The notes: generated from the letters alone by a model not told the origin. 64,000 bases of DNA from Polytrichum commune (GCA_950295325.1 OX485808.1:20668527-20732526); one strand, 5' to 3'; shown: positions 9,001 to 17,660, counted from the first letter of the stretch. Translations and numbers: made by a program.

Positions 9001-11250
9001 GACGACATATGCAATTCGGGCTCTCAACTGAATACTATTTCATCACCCTCTTATAATTTATTGGGCCCAGATTCTATACAACAAAGTTATTATAAATCAA
9101 GGGTGGTGAGATTTGAAGTGTCATTGTCTCCGCTTTTGGGTTAAGGTTAGACCTAACCCACCTCTTTGAGGTGGAGGACTGGACGCAAGAATTCGGCGGA
9201 ACCATTAAACATTATTCAGCCTTTGCAGGTTTTCCATCCATTCAAATGCTTGTAAAGGGTTGTTGTTCATTCAAACCAGTGTATACTTGAGGTTCATGAA
9301 TGCTTACAAGTTTGTCAAGTCTTTGAGGTCAGCTGTGGCCTGGGGGATGGGACCCTTGAACAAGGTCTTTCTGATCGTCAGGCTCCTCAAGAATTTCAAA
9401 TGTTTGATTGTATCCTACGATTTACATGTCAAGCAGGAGCTGAGATGTCAGAGATCATCATCAGGTCACCTGGATTAATCATGGAATTTAGTTCATCAAG
9501 GTGGGGTTTGGATCAAGAGCCATCAATCAAAGACTTACAGGAATTCTGCCCTTGAACTCAGAACCTTCCAACATCCTGCAGAGACCCACCGCAACTGAAC
9601 CAGTTTGAGATCAAATCCTCTAAAGAATTTGATTAAAACCTTCTCATCAAATATATTTAAATCTCATCTGGTGTGCAAAATTTTCATCCCCACTTGCCAC
9701 CATTCCTGCCAATTTTATTCGCCCAAGTTCAGGCATCACAGGCTTAAGGTCTGTCACGGGTGTTGTCCGGTTAGTTTTTCACGTTCTTCAAATTCTACGT
9801 ATTAGATTTACACAACGGAACTTGTGTTGGATTAGCAAACTTACGATGAAGAATCAGCAAAAATTGGATTGAAAATCGCACCTCCTCTAGTTTTGTTATG
9901 GTTTTCAGAGGTGTGTTGTTTGTTGATTTCTTAACTGAGCACATGAGGGCCTCCCAATTGTGTTTCCTATTGAATTAATAAACTTTGAAGATGGTACGGT
10001 CCATCTCTTTTAAACACTTGTCTTTGTGATGTTTGCTTTTTTATCCTCCAGAACTCATAACATTTTTAAGCAGTGTGCATTTGTTCATGTGGGCCTTGAG
10101 AATATAACCATGGGATGTCCTGACCTAGTGCATATTAAGACTTAATTTGAGTATCATTGCACTAGGTTGGGACATCCCATGGTTATATTCTCAGGTTCCA
10201 CATGAACGAATGCACACTAAGTTAATAATGTTGTGGGTTCTGGAGGAAAAAAGAACAAACACCATAAAGACACATGTTTAAACGAGATTGGGCCGTAACA
10301 TCTTCAAACTTTATTAATTCGATAGTGAAACACAATTGAGAGGACCTATGTGCTCAGTTAAGAAATCAACAAACAACACACCTCTGAAAACCATAACTTA
10401 ATAAGAGGAGGTCTGATTTTCAATCCAATTTTTGCTGATTCTTCATCGTAAGTTTGCCAATCCAACACAAGTTCCGTTGTGTAAATCTAATACGTAGAAT
10501 ATGAAGGACGTGAAAAACCGACCGGAACACCCGTGACATACCTTAAGCCTAGATAGAATGCTCGATTCCTCTCTATCTAGACTCAAGGAACAAATCTGCA
10601 AGAATTGGTATCCTCAGATCAAGGAATGAATGCCGAGCAGGGTCCAGTGACAAGCTTCACATGTCAACATTTGATGCTTGCATCAAAGTGCTATATGTGA
10701 TTCTCAGACTGCCCAAGGGAACACTCTTATGAAGCTAACTCAAGTCCGAGAATGTTATGGCTACGTCTTGTAATATCTTGGTCTTGAAATTGCACTGAAT
10801 GGAATTCCAAAAGATGGATTTGATGGCGTACAGCTCCGTGACGGAATTCCGATCCTGGTTGCACACAATCCCGCGCCATGTGCCCGAACATGCATTTGTT
10901 CTTGGATCCCATGATCGCAGAGCCGCCGGGACCTCCAACGCCCTCTTGAATGCCAACAGCAACCTCTCTAAATCCACCAACCCTCTAAATTAGTTCCCAA
11001 ACCCAAGCTTGATCATTTCACCACAACCATATAATGCACTTCTGATCACCTGAAACCGTTACAGCTGCATCACTCATAACCAATCCCAAATTGGTTGTTT
11101 TATTTATTCAGCAACAGCATTGAAACCCCGTGATTTTGTACCTTCAGATGCAAGGTCTGCGTAAGCGAACGACAAGAACGTCGACCCCAACAGCAGGAGG
11201 GATAACAGATTCACAGCGGCTCCCGCCATTGCTGTGCCTCGTGATTGCAT
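1..11250 (-). CDS. Multi-exon LRR/extensin-like secreted or receptor-type protein, 3' end outside window
   Basis: Spliced gene read 11250 to 1. Seen: signal peptide (exon 1), LRR N-terminal cap with the W..R..C-type pattern (exon 2), four plant-type LRRs (exons 3-6), a spacer with NLT, NVT and NTT glycosylation sequons (exon 7), then about 250 residues encoded by mini-exons of 39-63 nt rich in SPPPP, PLPPP and TTPT motifs (exons 8-22). All 22 exons join with matching phases and no stop over about 507 codons, which random sequence would not give. Known: LRR plus Pro-rich linker occurs in the STRUBBELIG-type LRR-V receptor kinases, in LRX cell-wall proteins and in other LRR kinases. SPPPP is the extensin hydroxyproline glycosylation motif. 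Inferred: a secreted or plasma-membrane protein touching the cell wall. No transmembrane or kinase part is visible because the gene leaves the window. Three introns carry TIR elements. Exon 2's donor (GTACGC) is weak. Confidence 0.8.
392..448 (-). CDS. Exon 21: Pro-rich mini-exon, type L
   Basis: 57 nt, acceptor GCACGCAG|G, donor AACAC|GTAAGTG. It reads PLPPPISFPNISAPPASN. Confidence 0.75.
633..677 (-). CDS. Exon 20: Thr/Pro mini-exon, type T
   Basis: 45 nt, acceptor ATTTTGCAG|A, donor ACCTT|GTGAGC. It reads TTPTLNGTIPPLPT with sequon NGT. Part of the 0.36-0.94 kb duplication. Confidence 0.74.
950..1330. repeat. Fragment of the TTAA foldback family in an intron
   Basis: Resembles, in inverted orientation, 7060-7390, and in direct orientation 40765-40950 and 20250-20370. 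Its distal part also matches the inner arm of the foldback at 9748-10542. No coding potential seen. Confidence 0.6.
1440..1502 (-). CDS. Exon 19: Pro-rich mini-exon, type L (long form)
   Basis: 63 nt, acceptor GCATGCAG|G, donor AACAT|GTAAGTT. It reads PLPPPLSLPNTTLPNISFPN with sequons NTT and NIS. Two codons longer than exons 17 and 21. Confidence 0.75.
1664..1708 (-). CDS. Exon 18: Thr/Pro mini-exon, type T
   Basis: 45 nt, acceptor GGGTGCAG|G, donor AACACT|GTAAGT. It reads TTPTQNFTVPPLPT with sequon NFT. Confidence 0.74.
1847..1897 (-). pseudogene. Dead type V mini-exon with lost acceptor
   Basis: A clear homologue of the type V exons (SPPPPISTSPPPLAIN, 51 nt, phase 2 to 2) with a good donor AATGT|GTAAGT. 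The acceptor reads TTTTTTGCTG instead of TTTTTTGCAG, so the AG is lost. Skipping it leaves the frame intact because both flanking introns are phase 2. An upstream AG at about 1912-1911 might allow a longer, still open exon. Confidence 0.6.
1945..2720. repeat. ~750 bp dispersed repeat, intronic copy
   Basis: Matches 13345-14045 over its length in the same orientation (e.g. GTATTGGCTCTTTTGGTTTT shared). It begins right where the tandem exon unit is interrupted (after ATTGCCATC), so it looks inserted. No open frame and no clear terminal repeats. Confidence 0.7.
2853..2909 (-). CDS. Exon 17: Pro-rich mini-exon, type L
   Basis: 57 nt, acceptor TGCATGCAG|G, donor AACAC|GTAAGTG. It reads PLPPPISFPNISAPPTSN with sequon NIS. 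Paralogue of exon 22. Confidence 0.75.
3095..3139 (-). CDS. Exon 16: Thr/Pro mini-exon, type T
   Basis: 45 nt, acceptor ATTTTGCAG|A, donor ACCTT|GTGAGC, phase 2 to 2. It reads TTPTLNWTISPLPT with sequon NWT. Paralogue of exon 21. Confidence 0.74.
3556..3612 (-). CDS. Exon 15: Pro-rich mini-exon, type V (copy 4)
   Basis: 57 nt, acceptor ATTTTTTGCAG|G, donor AATGT|GTAAGT. It reads SPPPPVSTPKTSPPPAIN. Confidence 0.77.
3794..3832 (-). CDS. Exon 14: Pro-rich mini-exon, type P (copy 4)
   Basis: 39 nt, acceptor GCGCGCAG|A, donor GAGCTC|GTAAGTTC. It reads PIPILVSPPPPS (Val replaces Thr). Confidence 0.78.
3958..4017 (-). CDS. Exon 13: Pro-rich mini-exon, type V (copy 3)
   Basis: 60 nt, exactly 408 bp from exon 11, acceptor TTCGCAG|G, donor CAAGT|GTAAGT. 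Same peptide as exon 11. Confidence 0.78.
4202..4240 (-). CDS. Exon 12: Pro-rich mini-exon, type P (copy 3)
   Basis: 39 nt with the same splice sites and peptide as exon 10, exactly 408 bp away. Confidence 0.78.
4366..4425 (-). CDS. Exon 11: Pro-rich mini-exon, type V (copy 2)
   Basis: 60 nt, acceptor TTCGCAG|G, donor CAAGT|GTAAGT. It reads SPPPPVSTPKTSPPPPAIQ with two extensin SPPPP blocks. Confidence 0.78.
4610..4648 (-). CDS. Exon 10: Pro-rich mini-exon, type P (copy 2)
   Basis: 39 nt, acceptor GCGTGCAG|A, donor GAGCTC|GTAAGTTC. It reads PIPILTSPPPPS. Identical at exon level to exon 12. Confidence 0.78.
4774..4830 (-). CDS. Exon 9: Pro-rich mini-exon, type V (copy 1)
   Basis: 57 nt, acceptor TTCTTCACAG|G, donor CAAGT|GTAAGT. 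It reads FPPPVSTPKTSPPPPAIQ. Compared with its siblings it lacks one Pro codon. Confidence 0.77.
4978..5016 (-). CDS. Exon 8: Pro-rich mini-exon, type P (copy 1)
   Basis: 39 nt, acceptor CTAGTGCAG|A, donor GAGCTT|GTAAGTTC, phase 2 to 2. It reads PISILTSPPPPS. This is the most diverged of four copies. Confidence 0.78.
5100..5710. repeat. Short tandem repeat in intron 7
   Basis: A motif GATCAACCAGGTT.CTGTA followed by AGCTAA.TC..GGGTTGAGTC recurs at about 5407, 5545 and 5681, spacing near 138 bp, degenerate. Confidence 0.55.
5737..5958 (-). CDS. Exon 7: glycosylation-rich spacer entering the Pro-rich region
   Basis: 222 nt (73 codons plus flanking bases), acceptor GGGGGTTTTAG|G, donor CACCTCC|GTAAGTAT. 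It opens AWDLPVTGGTVSYEV, contains sequons NLT, NVT and NTT, and ends in PPPRLTSSPPP. I do not recognise the domain. It may be a degenerate extra-LRR segment or a linker. Confidence 0.78.
7060..7390. repeat. Inverted copy of the 950-1330 element fragment
   Basis: The reverse complement matches 950-1215 (e.g. AATTATGTTGA, CTTTCCTCATAAT, TAAAAGGTTACTTTTTCC). Lies in intron 6. Confidence 0.6.
7912..8313. mobile_element. TTAA foldback family, ~400 bp copy in intron 6
   Basis: Left end TAAGATACCTATTGCGGGT, right end ACCCACATATCTTA. Internal sequence matches the arms of 9748-10542 and 22321-22709, including AACCCAATTATTGC and GTTGTGTAAATCCAATGG. Non-coding. Confidence 0.65.
8368..8430 (-). CDS. 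Exon 6: LRR4
   Basis: 63 nt, acceptor TTTTCGCAG|A, donor ATCCC|GTAAGT, phase 2 to 2. It reads LSLAGNNLTGTLPGYNLNLS, the LxLxxNxLxGxLP pattern. It is followed by a 2.4 kb intron full of degenerate repeats. Confidence 0.83.
8816..8890 (-). CDS. Exon 5: LRR3
   Basis: 75 nt, acceptor GCATGCAG|G, donor ACATT|GTAAGA, phase 2 to 2. Joined to exon 4 it reads LTNLIVANNPKISGTFPTW then ILNLKNLET. Its size is close to the usual 72 nt single-LRR exon of plant LRR receptor genes. Confidence 0.82.
9308..9414 (-). CDS. Exon 4: LRR1 end and LRR2
   Basis: 107 nt, acceptor AATCGTAG|GAT, donor AACTT|GTAAGC. It encodes DTIKHLKFLRSLTIRKTLFK then GPIPQATADLKDLTN. A TAG lies immediately upstream in frame, which fixes the start. 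It ends in phase 2. Confidence 0.78.
9539..9575 (-). CDS. Exon 3: first LRR, N-terminal half
   Basis: 37 nt between TCTCTGCAG| and CCT|GTAAGT. Joined to exon 2 it reads VTELMLEGSEFKGRIP, a textbook LRR line. It ends in phase 0. The preceding intron contains the 795 bp foldback element. Confidence 0.72.
9748..10542. mobile_element. 795 bp foldback transposon flanked by TTAA
   Basis: Two arms of about 380 bp in inverted orientation around a short centre near 10145. Ends are GGTCTGTCACGGGTGTT and AACACCCGTGACATACC. Both sides carry TTAA (9744-9747 and 10543-10546), inside a longer palindromic AGGCTTAA / TTAAGCCT context. TTAA duplications are typical of piggyBac-type elements, but the ends do not match a family I can name. 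It lies in intron 2 of the LRR gene. Confidence 0.8.
10832..10982 (-). CDS. Exon 2: LRR N-terminal cap
   Basis: 151 nt. The acceptor TTTAGAG|GG restores the frame from exon 1. It encodes LVDLERLLLAFKRALEVP, RSWDPRTNACSGTWRGIVC and NSVTEL, i.e. the LRRNT_2 pattern (leucine-rich helix, then C...W.G..C). The end at CT|GTACGC is placed where plant LRR genes usually have their first phase-2 intron, and it joins cleanly to exon 3. The donor is weak; the frame can also read on for 32 codons to a TAG near 10735. Confidence 0.7.
11142..11250 (-). CDS. Exon 1: start codon and signal peptide
   Basis: 109 nt, 36 codons plus one base. The ATG at 11250 opens MQSRGTAMAGAAVNLL..., with a second in-frame Met at codon 8 (11229). 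A hydrophobic core LLSLLLLGSTFLSF is followed by AYA, a good signal-peptidase site. The donor is CTGAAG|GTACAA. Either Met gives a working signal peptide; the first is chosen because no in-frame stop separates them. Confidence 0.82.
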
Positions 11251-11289
11251 CTGCGTAATTCTTTCTCCACAACACTCAATTTCCGATTT

Positions 11290-11998
11290 CCATCAGCTGA
11301 CTATCATCAAATGCTGTTGATCTCTTCAATGAGAATTCAATCTTGGACAATATGACCACGAGCCGTCAACAATAGCTTCATAGATATTATGAGTCGATAA
11401 TCCGTCCATTGCTGCACAAATCACTGAGTGCAACAGAAATTCACATCAGCTGAGTGCACTAAACATCTGATTTAGTGTGTCTCACATTAATAATCATCGA
11501 CCCATATTAAGCGTCTTGCAATCACTGGGTCAACACGGCAAACCGAAATTCATGCCACACTAAATCAGATGTTTAATTTAACATTAAATGCTGAGGATCT
11601 CTTCAAAGAGAAATAAGTCTTGCATGACACCACGAAGCGTCAGGATACCCTTTAAATACATTACAAGTAGGAAATAGTTCACCCAGTTGCACAAATCACC
11701 GAGCACAAGGGTCGATCAATTCACATGATTCCACCTGCTATCTTTCGGCACAGTATTCAACAGACCTTATTTGTTTTTTCGATACCACCCAATATCCATG
11801 CCTCGGAATAATGAGCTGGCCACTACCAAACCCATCCATCAAGTGCTGTGCATCTCTTCGACGAGGAATATTTAACCTTGAGCAACAAGTCACAACGAGC
11901 TCTCAAAATACCTCAAATCACTTAAAGCATCATCACCGCCAGTAAGCAATTATTCTTCGCCCAGTTGCACAAATTACAAGAAAATTCACATCAATGTA
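11290..11998. repeat. Degenerate ~270 bp triplicate upstream of the gene start
   Basis: The series CATCAA.TGCTG..GATCTCTTC, then CC.CGA.C, then CCCAGTTGCACAAATCAC.GAG and TTCACATCA recurs from about 11308, 11580 and 11838. It sits in the 5' leader or promoter of the LRR gene. Confidence 0.65.
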
Positions 11999-12279
11999 TT
12001 GGATCTGAGGTATCCTACCACCTGGTGGTTGATTCTAGGTGCCTCCTTCTTCTTTGATCGATTTTTTCTTCTTCTACTACTTCTTCATTCCATGTAGCTC
12101 AACCTCGAACATTTAATCCTCTACATGATCCTATGCGGATCGTACCCCTCTTGATCACTCAATTTCTAATGATTCTACCTAGTACTACGACCTACGATAG
12201 CTCACTCCTTTACCTGAAAACGTGGTGAAAACGCTCGATTCTTTGAGAATTCTGTCACTTACAGACAGGATAATGAGGG

Positions 12280-12650
12280 CAACATCTTGGCCTTCTCATT
12301 CTCTCTCTTTCGCAAGCTGGCATACAAAACTGTGACATGGCGGATTTTCGGAGCTTCTTCTTCGATCTGATTGATTGATTGATTTTATTTCATTTGGGTT
12401 TGCGAGAGAGAGAAAGAGAGAGCGAGCTTGAGGTTGTTATGGGTTCGGAGCAAGAAGCGGGGGATCTGGCCCATGCTATAGGCGATCGGAATTTCCACAC
12501 TCGAGGCTTTTACTTCAACGGCCGCCTAACCGCCGCTTGTCTTGGCGCTCGGACACACGGGGGAAGCAGATCTCATCCATCCACCCATCCATCCATCCAC
12601 TGCGTCTGCTGTTTCTGTCCATCCGTGTCTGTTCAGGTTAATTCCTAGCA
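12280..12650. promoter_or_regulatory. GC-richer block between the LRR gene and the intergenic desert
   Basis: Higher GC than the surroundings, with TGATTGATTGATTGATTTTA (12371-12390) and a purine GAGAGAGAGAAAGAGAGAG run, both common in plant core promoters or 5' leaders. Could serve the LRR gene (minus) and/or a divergent transcript. Confidence 0.35.
12439..12648 (+). CDS. Candidate divergent first exon, unrecognised
   Basis: An open frame from ATG at 12439 begins MGSEQEAGDLAHAIGDRNFH, with more balanced composition than the neighbouring frames. A possible donor TTCAG|GTTAAT is at 12635-12636. No family recognised, and the tail is low-complexity Ser/His/Pro from a CATC repeat. May be untranslated leader instead. 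Confidence 0.2.
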   Translation: MGSEQEAGDLAHAIGDRNFHTRGFYFNGRLTAACLGARTHGGSRSHPSTHPSIHCVCCFCPSVSVQVNS

Positions 12651-13345
12651 ACACTGTACGTACAATTCAATTAGGTTGACACAGGCTAAGTGATGAATAT
12701 TCAACAATATTTTGCATATTTATTACCACAATGGTAATTTTCCTTAATGTGGTTTCTATATGGATGCATAAATTAAGCCATTTGACTCCATTTTGATGGG
12801 CAACGTAATTTGCATGGGGTAAAGTGTCAACTTGTTTGCAAGGTTGAAACCCTAATTACACATATAAGTGTACACAAAACATCTATTTTAGTGAGGCATT
12901 ATTATTGGTGTGAAATATTAATTAGATTGGTCTTCAAGAGTTGACATGTAGCATTTCAACGTACTCTATAGTTGCCACACTATGATCATTGCAAAATAAT
13001 TAGTGTGGATTGATGATAAATAGTGTTGGGCACTAAATCATATATTCAGGTGTGTTCTATTTTGACAAAATAATGTTATACTTTTAACATAAGGGCCAAA
13101 AACTTGCATGCTACTCTCTTAGACACCTAAATAAAAAACAACCTTATATCCGGGTTTTAAAACCATTTCATTGTATAATTACAAATGTAATGGACATGTG
13201 TTTAACATTTTGTACTTTAGCACAAAATGCACATGATTTATATGTTATATACCTAATTTCCAGTCTAAGGCATGCCAAGAGTTGTTAAATTCCTTGGAAA
13301 TCTCAAACATAATGGGGCAAGGGGAAGGGGGGAGGGGCGGTGCAA
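12650..13345. other. Intergenic, no feature seen
   Basis: AT-rich unique-looking sequence with frequent stops in all frames. Confidence 0.6.
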
Positions 13346-14045
13346 GGAAAATATTGAAAAAAAATCTTGCTCAGTATTGGCTCTTTTGGTTTTGTAATTA
13401 AGTGTTAGACATGGGCCCAAAGTTGGGCATCTTCATGCAGCCAAAGGTTGGGCATTGAAATTTCTCATTTTGAAGTGTGTCAAGGAGTTTGATATTGTGT
13501 TAGATTGAAGTTATAAAAGTGGCCATTTAATTTTCTTCTTTCCCCCTCTTCCCCTTGGATGATGTGCCAAATGAAAAATGGCATTTTATTTTATTTTTTG
13601 TCCTTTGTCTCATGCCTAGGAATTTGCAGCCATATACTACATCTTCAACCGATTCCCCCTCTTGTGCATCCACATGAGTAAGTAGTGCAATGTAGAGCGC
13701 ACCTCTAGAGATGCACATGCATTCAACTAATTTTCCCTCCACATATATAGTTTCCAGTAGAACTTATAATTTATCTTACAATAAAAAAATTTAAGAATAT
13801 AAATACCTTACAACTCTATGAAATATTCAATTCAAACTTGTGAAGAGTGATGGAGTTTATACATGGGTCCTATGAGTATAAATAAATTTATGGAAACCTC
13901 CAAGAATATGACATGTCAAATTTCAACCTACTTCTATGGTTACATTTTGGATCCCATCTATTTATAGGAGTGTACATTCTAGAATCAACAGTTAAAGAAG
14001 AATGAAATTTGCATGCTTAGCTATTGAAAAAATTTGTCACCTCCA
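13345..14045. repeat. ~750 bp dispersed repeat, intergenic copy
   Basis: Second copy of 1945-2720, same orientation, diverged by substitutions and small indels. Contains the same TTTCCCTCCACATATATAG segment. Confidence 0.7.
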
Positions 14046-16010
14046 AAAAGTTAATCACACAAAAAATTGATAAGTATCTTGAAATTATGTTTCATGAAAT
14101 GTTCACATCTCACAATGCAATATGATGATTCTACCACTTGAAGAATGTATAAATGTGTGAACTTCCTATCACTTTATAATGGTTTTTATTTCTCAAAAGA
14201 CCCTTAAGCTCATGCTTAAATCATAAGATATAACATCTCCTAGAATGTGCAATACCCTCCACACTTCTTAGGGCTTAACAATTGTACAAGTAAAAAGACA
14301 CACCTCTCTATAGTGTCTCGAGTGTACAAAGTGATTTGATGCAAAGGAGTAGAACTATCAAATAAATAAATAACCTAAGACCCAGCTATTGATTATAATA
14401 TAGATGCACAGTATTTATAACCTAGTATGAGAGCTTGGAGAGCTTAGGAAGCTTAGGGAGCTTAGGGTTTCATCTATAGGCAAGACTTTGAAAATGGCAA
14501 TTTCTTTTGTTCATTAGGTATGCAAAATAATACATGTTGAGTTGTGTTGATCCAATTTCAATTGCTAACTATACCCAATAAAAATCAAGTCGTCGTTCTT
14601 ATTGTCATAACTATGCTCAATTGCTATAAAGGAGAAGTTGTAGGGCCCTGTGTTTTTAACCATATGGCACATCATAGAGCAAGCTTGAACTTGACCAATC
14701 ATCAAGTGAATAACCGGATGTTTTGCAATGTACAGTGGACATTCAACACTCACATGTGTTGCTTCAAATGCTAAGGCAGGCATACCCAAAACCCTAAACC
14801 CATAACTCTCAATCAAGAATGAACAATGTAATGTTCCAAAGTCACACATTTGAAGTCCCCAATCTATTAGAAATTTGAGGACGGGTGGGTGTTGACATAC
14901 TTGCCATTCCAAAGTTTCAAAATATACAACCATAAACAACAGCATATAGAGTGGATGGTGCGGAGGGGTTGGTGTTGTCTGGGACATTAATTCATATCAT
15001 TGAGCGGGGAGAACCGGCCGCTAATTACAGATGAAGTGGTTGAGTTTGAGACTTATGGAACATTACCAATCATTTTACAAGAATCTATAGGATATACCTC
15101 AACTTAAGTTAGGAAAACCGAAAGATCACAACATGGAACCAGTTGAACTTGGAAACACTGGGATCTTGACCAATTATGCTCAAAAATCTCCCTACTCATT
15201 GATTTGTATATATGGGTGCGACAAGTCCAGACAATGTTAGGATGGCCCCATACATCAATTCAAATGCACAAGTGCAATGAGTCAGGATGGCATAAGCCCA
15301 AATTAGTTGCATAACATACATGGTGTTGGTTTTAGGTTATGTGTTGGCATTGGGTATATAACTAGGATTTAAGTATACTTGGATTCATGCATGAATTTTG
15401 GACAATTCCAACTGCCAATATGATGTACATTAGATTGCAAAACTACACAAATATGGTGGTTGACAAACATGGAATACAAACTTTCAAAGTTGTGATTGTT
15501 GTGTTGTGTTGTGTTGTGTTGCTTTTGTTGTTGTCGTTTGATGTAACTTTTTGTCCCCACAAGTGCACATCCTTTATTACTGACACATACAAGTAGTTTG
15601 TCCAAGTATATTTAAATGTCAGTTATATGTCATCAATCACTTTAGCAATACCAAAAATATACTAGTACACGCATCTTTATAAGGACAATATCCTTGTCGA
15701 TCATAACCCATCACTCATCCAAGAGTGACATGGTTATCATAACTTGTCAGTATTATCCATGGAGATGCAATATCATCCATTATTCCTAGATTCTATCCAT
15801 GAGTTGCTCGATTATGACTGATAACTAGGTCGAGTAAGTTAGGTGGATGACTTGCCGCTCCTGCGGCTATTCATCCACTCTCCTCTCATGGTTATCTAGT
15901 TTGCCATAGTTCTTCTACAGACACAACCAATTAGGTAAATTTAGCAAGTGTGTGGCTCAATCCTCGTAGACTTAATCCAATCATGACCGAGCTGCAAATT
16001 AACCAAGTTC
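14045..16010. other. Intergenic with a (GTTGT)n microsatellite
   Basis: No gene recognised. GTTGTGTTGTGTTGTGTTG lies at about 15499-15520. A segment near 15002-15115 (GGCCGCTAATTACAGATGAA) resembles 48546-48690, a dispersed repeat of unknown type. Confidence 0.5.
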
Positions 16011-16012
16011 CC

Positions 16013-16241
16013 AACTACACTAAATATGATATTCAGTGTCACTGACTGTTTGGAGTTATACATTGCTATATCATTTTACTATTGATGTAAACTTTTACGA
16101 AGTAAATTTCTTAATATTCTATAATGTCCAAACGATCAATTTGACATTTATTGATAAAATAAAAGATATGTAGTAAATAGATATACAACATTTTGTAATT
16201 CCAAATAGTAAGTGACACTAAATATCATATTTAATGTAGTA
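16013..16241. mobile_element. MITE with ACTACACTAAATATGATATT ends
   Basis: Nearly the whole element folds back: the left arm ACTACACTAAATATGATATT with CAGTGTCACT, the right arm its inverted match ending TTTAATGTAGT. About 70 bp stems with a central AT-rich loop. Two related complete copies lie at 43152-43381 and 46089-46298. Confidence 0.75.
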
Positions 16242-16759
16242 TCTCTTATATGTTTGAAACCCATCTGGAGTGCCAACTGTCTCTTTAGAGTAGTTGGTTC
16301 TAAACACTTCTAATACATCTAAAGAATTGATGGTTTTTAATTGAAGAAAAATGAAAGAAAGAAAATTAACATGCTTGGAAAGAGGGTGTTGATAGGAATC
16401 CATTGCTACAATTTGTGCTTGGACCAGAAAAAGTTTGCATTTTCAAATGTCAATTATTAAAACTAGTTAGAAACTAGTTTCCTAAAATGGGGGTCACCGT
16501 CTAGCACCTCTAGGTGTTGAATCTCACCTTTAAGAAAAGAAATTAAGAATTTTGAGAATTTTAAAGTTTTTAAAATGCTTATAATGTGAAATGAATTTTC
16601 AAATAATGCTTCTTATAAATGATTTATTAGCTTCACATCAAGTTCTATAGATGGTGACTCCTGCAAGTGCTATAGATCGTTGTCATCCTGGGGAGAAGAT
16701 CCATTTCAAATTTGCAAAGGAGGGATGTTGAAATCTTGTTAACTCATGTCAACAATAAG

Positions 16760-16795
16760 TGCATCATAGAAGTAACATATATATATATAACATTA
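16760..16795. repeat. (AT)n microsatellite
   Basis: ATATATATATA run in AT-rich intergenic DNA. Confidence 0.6.
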
Positions 16796-16939
16796 CTAAA
16801 CAACTACATGATGAGCTCTTTCTAAAGAAAGACATTGTGATTAAAATACTCTGATAATCTACAACTACTTGTTAGAAAGTTCACAATACACAACCTAAGT
16901 GCCCCCCATAAACAGGAAAACCTTGAATTACAACAGAAT

Positions 16940-17280
16940 TATGTTCATGTGATACTTGGTCCCATGGAACGCAACCAAGGAGTTGTGTGACATTATTGAA
17001 CATAAAACATGAAACACCATATTCAAAATTTTGGGAGATTTCCAGTCTCCCAATTTGATGACAGTTTAGGTGGAGTCGACCTAAAATGTACCCAGTGGGT
17101 ACATTTTAGGTCGACTCCACCTAAACTGTATTTTCCCAAAATCATGGAATTTTCCCAAAATTTCGAATATGGTGTTATGAGCCTCATGGGTTGCATTGAG
17201 GAGCTATATCCTTTGTACCGTTATTCGTTGGAAATAGAGTGTCATAACATTTTTTAGCCATGTGGGTTGGTTCCATGACC
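16940..17280. mobile_element. Foldback element with a perfect central hairpin
   Basis: Outer arms GGTCCCATGGAACGCAACC and its inverted partner near 17262-17276, middle arms ACACCATATTC.AAATTTTGGGA, and a perfect 33 bp inner palindrome (17061-17093 against 17097-17129, loop AGT). Non-coding. Confidence 0.75.
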
Positions 17281-17660
17281 TTGGAATATGTAAATTATAT
17301 ACCATAAGTCCCCTGAATAAAGTAAGAATATTCATTTACTATTCATACATTCATGTTGAATTTGAAATTTTGGGTGGAGTTATATTCCCGGTACTACACA
17401 TATGAATCACCGGTAATATTCCTAGGATACAGTATTCATCCCAATATTATTCAATGGAAATGCTATTCATCGCAACACTATATTGAAAGTACCAACACAA
17501 TTCACAATATTCATACTATTCATACTATTCATCCTAGCACTATTCATTATTCATACTAGCGTTTGATTCTTCCTATTTTCTAAGTTTCTTCCCATGAAGA
17601 TAAAATAGTGGAGGCCCATGTCAGATGCTACATATAGAATAGAACTCAACCGTGAAGCTG
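17235..17660. repeat. Dispersed ATTCAT-rich element, copy A
   Basis: The reverse complement matches 47285-47700, sharing GGAGGCCCATGTCA, TTTCTTCCCATGAAG and the CATGTGGGTTGGTTC end. The interior has local ATTCATACTATTCATACT repetition. Confidence 0.7.

Noticed and set aside
10542-10595. An 18-codon open segment with good acceptor (TTCTTGCAG) and donor (AAG|GTATGT)
   Set aside because: Only open in phase 0, which does not fit exon 2 or 3. The donor is the first bases of the foldback element, and the exon model works without it.
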